From NCBI GenBank assembly GCA_045616225.1, contig JAZLGI010000037.1:1-28303 (forward strand): a DNA stretch of 28,303 nucleotides, read 5' to 3'. The DNA is from JAZLGI01 sp045616225. GTDB taxonomy: Bacteria; Spirochaetota; Spirochaetia; Sphaerochaetales; Sphaerochaetaceae. The notes under the pieces were generated by a model that worked only from the letters and a program-made list of their open reading frames with translations, was not told where the DNA came from and did not search any database. This document shows, piece by piece, positions 23,291-28,303 of this stretch. Position 1 is the first letter of the stretch. Each line of letters begins with the position of its first letter. The position numbers and the translations under genes were made by a program.

Positions 23291-24111
23291 AAAAATATTG
23301 TTTCATTTTTTTAGCATTTTTAATTATCTGCATAACATCATGTTCTCAAGTTTTTGAAGCCGGAGTAAGTGGCAGGGTAGTCACAAAAGACTCTATAAAC
23401 GGTTCGGAGCAGGGAGCTGCAGATGTATATGTTTATTCATATTATGATAAATCTGCCTATGAAAAGGACCTGGAGTTATTCAAAAACGGAGAAATTACTA
23501 AACCATCCGTAGATGAATATGTTCCTTGCACTACAACCGGAGAAAACGGTCAGTTTACAATAGACAAGATTGTATGGGAGTCAAATAACGGTTTGTTTGG
23601 CAAGACTGCAGATGTTGCCAAGCTCTACCTGATTTTCTACCACGAAGATTATGAACCATGCGGGTACGGTCCGGTATCAATTATCAGCGGAAGCTCAAAT
23701 TCCAGTTCTGTCAAGCAAACAATAGAACAGAATCGTTTCCCAATGCCTGTATTCTCTTCACAGATTGATTTTAACAATGAAAATACAGCCACTACATCAA
23801 CAGATAATGAATATGACAATGTGAGACTTATTCTTACAGATTCAGAGTTTAAGGCTTATGAGGGAACCGGTGCAAGTGTTTATACATACAGTACAGAACA
23901 TGGAGTAGATTCTCTTTCTTATACTCATGGCCATTTTACAGGGCTTGGAGCCGGTCTTAAGTGGCAGTTGCCGGAAAAACAGGACTTTATTACGGTAAAT
24001 ATTGTCTGGGATATCAATAATAACGGCAAACCGGATACAGGTGACAAGTATTATTCTGTAAATGTGTCCAAGTACACTACCGGTATTCCGTCCAAAATAC
24101 AGTTTGACTAG
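23287..24111 (+). CDS. Unrecognised lipoprotein inside the RND operon
   Basis: This 274-residue protein has a lipoprotein signal with lipobox ITSC (Cys19). The first part after the signal, VSGRVVTKDSINGSEQGAADVYVYSY, reads like a carboxypeptidase-regulatory-type beta-sandwich (a surface or adhesion fold), and CTTTGENGQFTIDKI fits the same domain. Near the C-terminus DINNNGKPDTGDK has the D-x-N-x-N-G spacing of a calcium-binding loop. I do not recognise a family. The start overlaps the pump stop codon by four bases, and tolC follows 23 bases later, so it is clearly part of the efflux operon; its role there (assembly, export substrate or outer-membrane accessory) is unknown. Confidence 0.85.
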   Translation: MKKYCFIFLAFLIICITSCSQVFEAGVSGRVVTKDSINGSEQGAADVYVYSYYDKSAYEKDLELFKNGEITKPSVDEYVPCTTTGENGQFTIDKIVWESNNGLFGKTADVAKLYLIFYHEDYEPCGYGPVSIISGSSNSSSVKQTIEQNRFPMPVFSSQIDFNNENTATTSTDNEYDNVRLILTDSEFKAYEGTGASVYTYSTEHGVDSLSYTHGHFTGLGAGLKWQLPEKQDFITVNIVWDINNNGKPDTGDKYYSVNVSKYTTGIPSKIQFD

Positions 24112-24134
24112 ACTATTTAATTGGGTGAGACGGC

Positions 24135-25478
24135 ATGAGAAAACGGTTAATCTTTTGTCTTGTTTTGGTATCGGTCTTTAGGATTTTTGCCGTTGGTGTT
24201 GAGGATCTTGAAAAGGCTGCAATGTTTAATAATGCCTCAATTAGAACGGCTTCGCAGAATGTGGATAAGGCTCTTTTGGATGTTCAAAGTGCAAGGGCGG
24301 GGATGATGCCTTCTGTTGACTTGACTGTTACGGGTAGTTATCTTTGTAACCCTATTGAACCAATAAGAATAAATCTTGGCGATTATGTAGATTTCAGGAC
24401 AGATTACGTTACCTTGTATCAAGGACAGGAAAAGACTTACTACCAGTTTTCTTTGTCTGCAACTCAACCTGTTTATACTTGGGGAAAGTTAAAGAATTCC
24501 GTGAGCCTTTATGAAGAGATTTACAAAGTGGCTCAAATTCAACTTGAGGATTGTATAGATAAGGCATATACAGAGATTAGAACCAGATATGCAGTTCTTT
24601 ATTATTTGAACAAGATAGAAGCTCTTCTCAATGAACAACAGAGTATTTCGGACCGTTTGGTAGAACTTTCTCAGGTAGCATTCCAGAATGGGCTTATGAT
24701 AGAAACAGATTTTCTTGGAATAAAGGTCAAAGCAAATCAGATTAATGTTGCAAAGGCACAAGTGCATCAACAGATTTTGCAAATGGAAACTGCTTTAAAA
24801 GGGCTTACAGGAGTGGTTGTTTCTGCAGATGACTTAGAATTCAATGAAACTCAGTTGCTTTCTGTGGTTAATGATTTTAATGCATGTGGCTATACATATC
24901 TTTTGGACAAGGCGACAAGTGAGAACAGAAATAACTTTAAGATTTTGAATAAGCTTAAGGATATTTCTGATTTGTCAGAGAACATTTCCTCTGCATCCAG
25001 AAACTGGATTCCTGATTTTGCGTTGGTTGTAAGTGCTAATTATCAAGGTCCCAGATTACCGGGAATAGAAAAAGACTGGTACGGAAAGGATGATTGGGAT
25101 GCAACTGTTACTTTAGCTCTTAAAACTACGTTGTTTGACGGTGGAAAAGCCAAAAACAACTATTTAAAAACTCAAAATGACAGCACTCAGGCAGAAATTA
25201 ATATAGATGATGCAATTGTACAGGTTTCATCTGCTTTAACAGAGAGCTTTACAAACATGGATGTCTGTAACACTAAAATAGAATATCAGAAGGCCTTGTC
25301 TGAACAGTTAAGTGCAAAGGTTAAAGTTCAACAGGAACTTCTGGATTCCGGTTATGGTTCTGAGTCCAATCTTTTGGAAACAATGCTGGATGCAAACAAT
25401 TCAGAGATAGATTCACTCCAGACTAAAATTAACCTGGTTTCTTCTGTTTACAGCATTTGTTATCTTTCTGATTATTAA
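24135..25478 (+). CDS. TolC-family outer-membrane efflux channel
   Basis: The 447-residue protein is the outer-membrane partner of the tripartite pump. It has a Sec signal peptide (about 1-19, cleavage after IFA) and two similar halves of long amphipathic helices: NASIRTASQNVDKALLDVQSARAGMMPSVDLTVTGSY in the first and, in the second, ALTESFTNMDVCNTKIEYQKALSEQLSAKVKVQQELLDSGYGSESNLLE. Short beta segments (TLALKTTLFDGGKAKNNY, the family's typical turn near a Phe-Asp-Gly-Gly) separate them. The start has a GGTGAG ribosome site. It is the last gene of the operon; I found no strong terminator in the 112 bases before the convergent nuclease gene. Confidence 0.92.
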   Translation: MRKRLIFCLVLVSVFRIFAVGVEDLEKAAMFNNASIRTASQNVDKALLDVQSARAGMMPSVDLTVTGSYLCNPIEPIRINLGDYVDFRTDYVTLYQGQEKTYYQFSLSATQPVYTWGKLKNSVSLYEEIYKVAQIQLEDCIDKAYTEIRTRYAVLYYLNKIEALLNEQQSISDRLVELSQVAFQNGLMIETDFLGIKVKANQINVAKAQVHQQILQMETALKGLTGVVVSADDLEFNETQLLSVVNDFNACGYTYLLDKATSENRNNFKILNKLKDISDLSENISSASRNWIPDFALVVSANYQGPRLPGIEKDWYGKDDWDATVTLALKTTLFDGGKAKNNYLKTQNDSTQAEINIDDAIVQVSSALTESFTNMDVCNTKIEYQKALSEQLSAKVKVQQELLDSGYGSESNLLETMLDANNSEIDSLQTKINLVSSVYSICYLSDY

Positions 25479-25590
25479 TGGAGCAACATATCTAGAAGAA
25501 TGATGATTTGAATTGCCACTTGTTTATTGAACATTATAAATAAGAGAAAAGACTGAAAATATGGCGCAGGAACTTATCAAGAAAGAATGC

Positions 25591-26634
25591 TTATAGTGTT
25601 TCCTCAGTATCTTTCAAACTGTTTTCTATTTCTTCAATAGTTGGCAATGAACTTCTAAACTCTGTTGGATATGTTTTTTGTAATTCATATTCAGAAATAC
25701 CAATTGGTACTGTTATTCCTTCCAACGCATATTGGGCAACAATATTGTCCTTGCTTTTGCAAATAAGTAAACCAATTGTTGGGTTGTCTTCTTTTTTCTT
25801 ATATAGGTGATTTACAGCAGATACATAAAATCCAAGTTGTCCCAAATGTGCAGGTTGAAATTCATTTATTTTAACTTCTACAACAACGTAGCAATGAAGA
25901 TTTGTATTGTAAAAAAGCATGTCCATAAATTTCTCTTCTGAACCCACTTCTATCCTTACTTCTCGTCCCATATAGGCAAACCCCTTTCCCAATTCCATAA
26001 GAAATTTCTCTATATTAGAAACTAAAGCATCTTTCAATTCTTTTTCTTTATATCTGTCTGTAATGGTAATGAAGTCAAAGTTGTATGGATCTTTTGTCAA
26101 TTCTTGTGCAAGATCCCCGGTCAATTCAGGCAGTGTATCTTGAAAATTGGTTATTGCTTTACCTTGTCTTTCATACAAATCTGTATCCAAGAAATTTAAA
26201 AGAACAGACCTTGACCAATTATTTTCAAGCACTTTTTCCACAAAGAAAAGTGCTTTTTCTACAGTTTTACACTTGTCTATAATACATCTATGGTGTCCCC
26301 AAGGAATTGAAAATAATTTTGCCACAAGTTGTGGCAAAATTGTAATTTCTTCTGAGTAAAGCAAATAGAAACTCTCAATATATCTTAAATTTCTTGGAGA
26401 GAGTCCTGAAACATCTTGTAAATTTCTTTGTAATTCTTTACTCAACTCTTCATAAAAACTATTACCATATACAGCTTTAAAAGAATTACAGCTTATTTCT
26501 TTACCTAAGTAGAAATAGAATTTTAACAATTCAGAATTGATAGAAATTGCTGCCTTTATTTGAGCTGTTTTATACTTTTTACCAAGTTCTGCTACCCATG
26601 TTTTGAAATCTTCAGACTTAATCAATTCTGTCAT
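25591..26634 (-). CDS. DUF1016/YhcG-type PD-(D/E)XK nuclease-domain protein
   Basis: The 347-residue protein has an N-terminal DUF1016 helical domain (about 1-170; the stretch QDVSGLSPRNLRYIESFYLLY and the PWGHH motif are diagnostic). Its C-terminal PD-(D/E)XK nuclease-like domain (about 185-330) shows Asp248 or nearby acidic residues in FMDMLFYN and the Glu-x-Lys in VVEVKINEFQPAHLGQL. Members often sit next to type I restriction-modification genes or phage-defence loci; the exact reaction is not settled to my knowledge. The ATG at 26634 has a GAGG site and begins 3 bases after the stop of what looks like an hsdM remnant, in an arrangement that resembles an intact R-M operon. The gene itself appears intact. 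Confidence 0.88.
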   Translation of the reverse strand: MTELIKSEDFKTWVAELGKKYKTAQIKAAISINSELLKFYFYLGKEISCNSFKAVYGNSFYEELSKELQRNLQDVSGLSPRNLRYIESFYLLYSEEITILPQLVAKLFSIPWGHHRCIIDKCKTVEKALFFVEKVLENNWSRSVLLNFLDTDLYERQGKAITNFQDTLPELTGDLAQELTKDPYNFDFITITDRYKEKELKDALVSNIEKFLMELGKGFAYMGREVRIEVGSEEKFMDMLFYNTNLHCYVVVEVKINEFQPAHLGQLGFYVSAVNHLYKKKEDNPTIGLLICKSKDNIVAQYALEGITVPIGISEYELQKTYPTEFRSSLPTIEEIENSLKDTEETL

Positions 26635-26637
26635 ATT

Positions 26638-26777
26638 TTAATCCTCTATCTCTGCAATAATGGAATCAATCTTTGTTCTTAAATCATTTTCTTTGCTGCT
26701 ATCTCTTTGATTTGTTCATTAAGAACCGTGATGTCTATAACTTCTCTTATATCTTTCTGTTCTACATATTTTAGCAT
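26638..26777 (-). pseudogene. Remnant of type I methyltransferase hsdM, C-terminal end, frameshifted
   Basis: The minus strand reads MLKYVEQKDIREVIDI, then TVLNEQIKEIAAK, then stops. Shifting frame near 26690 (AAAG followed by AAAA; one base missing) continues ENDLRTKIDSIIAEIED and a stop at 26640-26638. From family memory, type I HsdM proteins end with a block of this form (KEDIREVIDI, VLN, ELR, KID, IIAEIE). The fragment is about 46 residues of a protein normally near 500, so it is a scar. It directly precedes the DUF1016 nuclease by 3 bases. The frameshift is seen in the sequence; HsdM origin is inference. Confidence 0.6.
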
Positions 26778-26781
26778 TTAA

Positions 26782-26821
26782 TATCTAAATAATAAATCTT
26801 TGGTTGAATACTATTTAGATA
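26782..26821. repeat. 10-bp inverted repeat upstream of MATE exporter
   Basis: TATCTAAATA (26782-26791) and its exact reverse complement TATTTAGATA (26812-26821) are separated by 20 bases. There is no T-run after it, so it is not a normal terminator. It sits between the hsdM remnant and the MATE gene and could be an operator or the edge of a deleted or inserted element. Confidence 0.5.
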
Positions 26822-26852
26822 GCTGTACTTGTCGGAATTTAAACGTAGGTTT

Positions 26853-28226
26853 ATGCTTAATGGGGCTATGGCATTAAGCAAAGAAACAGATTTAACTAAA
26901 GGTAAGATTTTCCCTCAGATTATAGCTTTTGCTCTTCCTCTCATGATGGGCAGCCTTTTTCAACAGCTTTACAATACTGTTGATACTTGGGTTGTTGGAA
27001 ATTATGTAGGAAAAATCTCTTTTTCTGCTGTTGGTACCATAGGGCCGGTTCTCAATACACTAATTGGCTTTTTTACAGGTTTTTCAGCAGGTGCCGGAGT
27101 TGTTATTTCCCAATTTTATGGGGCAGGAAACACAAACAAGGTTAAAGACTCTGTCCATACTTATGTTTTTATCACTTTAATACTATGTTTGTTCTTTACA
27201 GTGTTGGGCTTCTTAGTCATACCTCTTATGATAAAAATTCTCAATTCTCCTGAAGATGTAGCTGTTCAGCAGACTATATACCTCAGAATTTATTATGCAG
27301 GGTTTTCAGGTCTTTTGATATACAACATGGGAGCTTCTATCATGAGAGCCGTTGGAAACTCAAAGTTTCCTTTTATTCTTCTTGTAATTTGTGCTCTATC
27401 AAATATTGTCCTTGACTTGCTGTTTGTTCTTGTTTTTCATATGGGAACAGCAGGCGTTGCATGGGCAACAATTATTTCCCAAGGTATAAGTGCCATAGTT
27501 GTTGTAGTTGAACTTCTTAAAACAGATTCTGTAGTAAAGATTAGGTTCAGAGATTTAAGGATAAATAAAAATCTTGCCAAGAAGATTTTTGTCATTGGAC
27601 TTCCTACTGCAATTCAGATGTCAATTACCGCTTTTTCAAATGTATTTGTCCAAAGCTACATCAATTACTTTGGAACAGATGTCATGGGTGGTTGGACTGC
27701 TTATGGAAAGCTGGATCAGCTGTTCTTCCTGCCTATGCAGAGTATTGGTGTTGCCACCACTACTTTTGTTGGCCAGAACATTGGAAAGAACGATATAGCA
27801 AGGGCAAGAAAAGGTTCTCTCTATTCTCTGTATCTGGCTTGGGCTTGTACTTCTGTTCTTGTTTTACTTGTAGCAATTGCAGCACCGCAACTTGTAAGTT
27901 TATTCATAAGTTCTGAAGAAACCGGTGTAATTTATTATGGAGCTCTTTTCTTAAGATGTAACGGTCCTTTCTTCCTTGCTGCCTGTGTTAATCAGGTATT
28001 AGGAGGTTCTTTGAGAGGTTGTGGAAAGAGTGGTCTTTCCATGATTGCAATGTTGGGTTCATTTGTAGTTTTCAGGCAAATCTATCTCTTTATTTTAACA
28101 AAATTTATTTCAAATACAATTCTTCCTGTCGCAATGTGCTATCCTGCAGGTTGGATGGTCTGCAGTATTGTAGTATTCATCTTCTATCTTAAGTATTTCC
28201 CAAAAGTAACGGAAAAGGCATTTTGA
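26853..28226 (+). CDS. MATE-family multidrug/cation exporter
   Basis: This 457-residue membrane protein is a MATE transporter (DinF/NorM-like), which exports drugs or metabolites using sodium or proton gradients. It has 12 predicted helices in two homologous halves. Diagnostic stretches are FALPLMMGSLFQQLYNTVDTWVVGNYVG near the N-terminus and GLPTAIQMSITAFSNVFVQSY at the start of the second half. The start is uncertain: a TTG at 26829, an ATG at 26853 (TAGG upstream) and an ATG at 26868 are all in frame. I prefer 26853, since the family usually has about 20 residues before the first helix. The inverted repeat upstream may be its control site. No terminator is seen before the window end. Confidence 0.88.
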   Translation: MLNGAMALSKETDLTKGKIFPQIIAFALPLMMGSLFQQLYNTVDTWVVGNYVGKISFSAVGTIGPVLNTLIGFFTGFSAGAGVVISQFYGAGNTNKVKDSVHTYVFITLILCLFFTVLGFLVIPLMIKILNSPEDVAVQQTIYLRIYYAGFSGLLIYNMGASIMRAVGNSKFPFILLVICALSNIVLDLLFVLVFHMGTAGVAWATIISQGISAIVVVVELLKTDSVVKIRFRDLRINKNLAKKIFVIGLPTAIQMSITAFSNVFVQSYINYFGTDVMGGWTAYGKLDQLFFLPMQSIGVATTTFVGQNIGKNDIARARKGSLYSLYLAWACTSVLVLLVAIAAPQLVSLFISSEETGVIYYGALFLRCNGPFFLAACVNQVLGGSLRGCGKSGLSMIAMLGSFVVFRQIYLFILTKFISNTILPVAMCYPAGWMVCSIVVFIFYLKYFPKVTEKAF

Positions 28227-28237
28227 CTGGGTTGCAG

Positions 28238-28303
28238 TGATCTGGACCCCGAAAAGGTAACACTTTTGTAATCACTGGTTCCTCCTAGGTAACACACTAG
28301 GAG
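28238..28303. mobile_element. Possible insertion-sequence end at the window edge
   Basis: After the MATE stop, TGATCTGGACCCC followed by GAAAAGGTAACAC resembles terminal repeats I remember for the IS3 family, IS150 group (pattern TG, CTG, ACCCC, AAAAG, ACA). The stretch also holds an AAAAG/CTTTT hairpin (28252-28267), an outer CAGTGAT/ATCACTG pair (28235-28241 and 28271-28277) and CTCCTAG/CTAGGAG (28282-28288 and 28297-28303). Only 66 bases are visible, so the call is tentative. Confidence 0.3.

Noticed and set aside
25561..25596. Tiny open frame (MAQELIKKECL) between tolC and the nuclease gene
   Set aside because: Eleven codons with no ribosome site or recognised similarity; it overlaps the end of the convergent nuclease gene.
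26829..26852. TTG start for the MATE exporter
   Set aside because: No ribosome site precedes it, and the extra residues are not typical of the family; kept only as an alternative.
1..28303. tRNA, rRNA, CRISPR array or riboswitch
   Set aside because: Read through the intergenic regions on both strands and saw no cloverleaf, rRNA block, regular repeat-spacer pattern or known aptamer; a covariance-model scan could still find a small RNA.

Overview
This AT-rich window reads as a chromosomal segment from a spirochaete, most likely a host-associated Treponema. That rests on Gram-negative envelope genes (lptC-lptA-lptB beside rpoN, several SPII lipoproteins, an RND/TolC pump), a divergent YmdB and an anaerobe-type set of iron-sulfur oxidoreductases. 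It is an inference from gene content; there is no rRNA gene in the window to settle it. I saw no rRNA, tRNA, CRISPR array or replication origin, and no gene-free stretch longer than about 220 bases.

Layout. (1) 25-2051, minus strand: LexA repressor, with an unusual direct-repeat candidate operator, and an M18 aminopeptidase. (2) 2193-5753: a short ribosome-hibernation factor (plus strand) facing a tightly overlapped minus-strand operon lptC-lptA-lptB-rpoN. (3) 5811-7000: a YmdB homologue that has lost several metal ligands, overlapping an RseC-like membrane protein. (4) 7068-10875: an Old-Yellow-Enzyme/FAD flavoprotein followed by both subunits of an aconitase-X hydro-lyase, closed by a strong bidirectional terminator. 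(5) 10954-12063, minus: an unrecognised lipoprotein. (6) 12133-17196: a close-packed plus-strand run of HAD nucleotidase, aldo/keto reductase-ferredoxin, DUF362-ferredoxin, Maf and OPT transporter. (7) 17266-18971: hypoxanthine phosphoribosyltransferase overlapping a long CofE-like ligase, ended by a 26-bp perfect palindrome plus T-run. (8) 19101-25478: a four-gene tripartite efflux operon (adaptor, RND pump, unknown lipoprotein, TolC). (9) 25591-26777, minus: a DUF1016/YhcG-type nuclease directly behind a frameshifted remnant that looks like the C-terminus of HsdM, so probably the scar of a type I restriction-modification system. (10) 26853-28226: a MATE exporter. (11) 28238-28303: hairpin-rich sequence that may be the end of an insertion sequence cut by the window edge.

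How the genes relate. The lpt/rpoN block is a classic envelope-transport cluster, notable because treponemes such as T. pallidum are known to lack LPS. The flavoprotein plus aconitase-X block is the best candidate for an undescribed pathway: a dehydratase making an unsaturated product and an ene-reductase to reduce it, in one operon. The aldo/keto reductase-ferredoxin and DUF362-ferredoxin pair adds more low-potential redox chemistry. Three genes (ymdB, the 369-residue lipoprotein and the HAD nucleotidase) have a -10-like hexamer placed so that transcription would begin at or next to the ATG, suggesting leaderless mRNAs.
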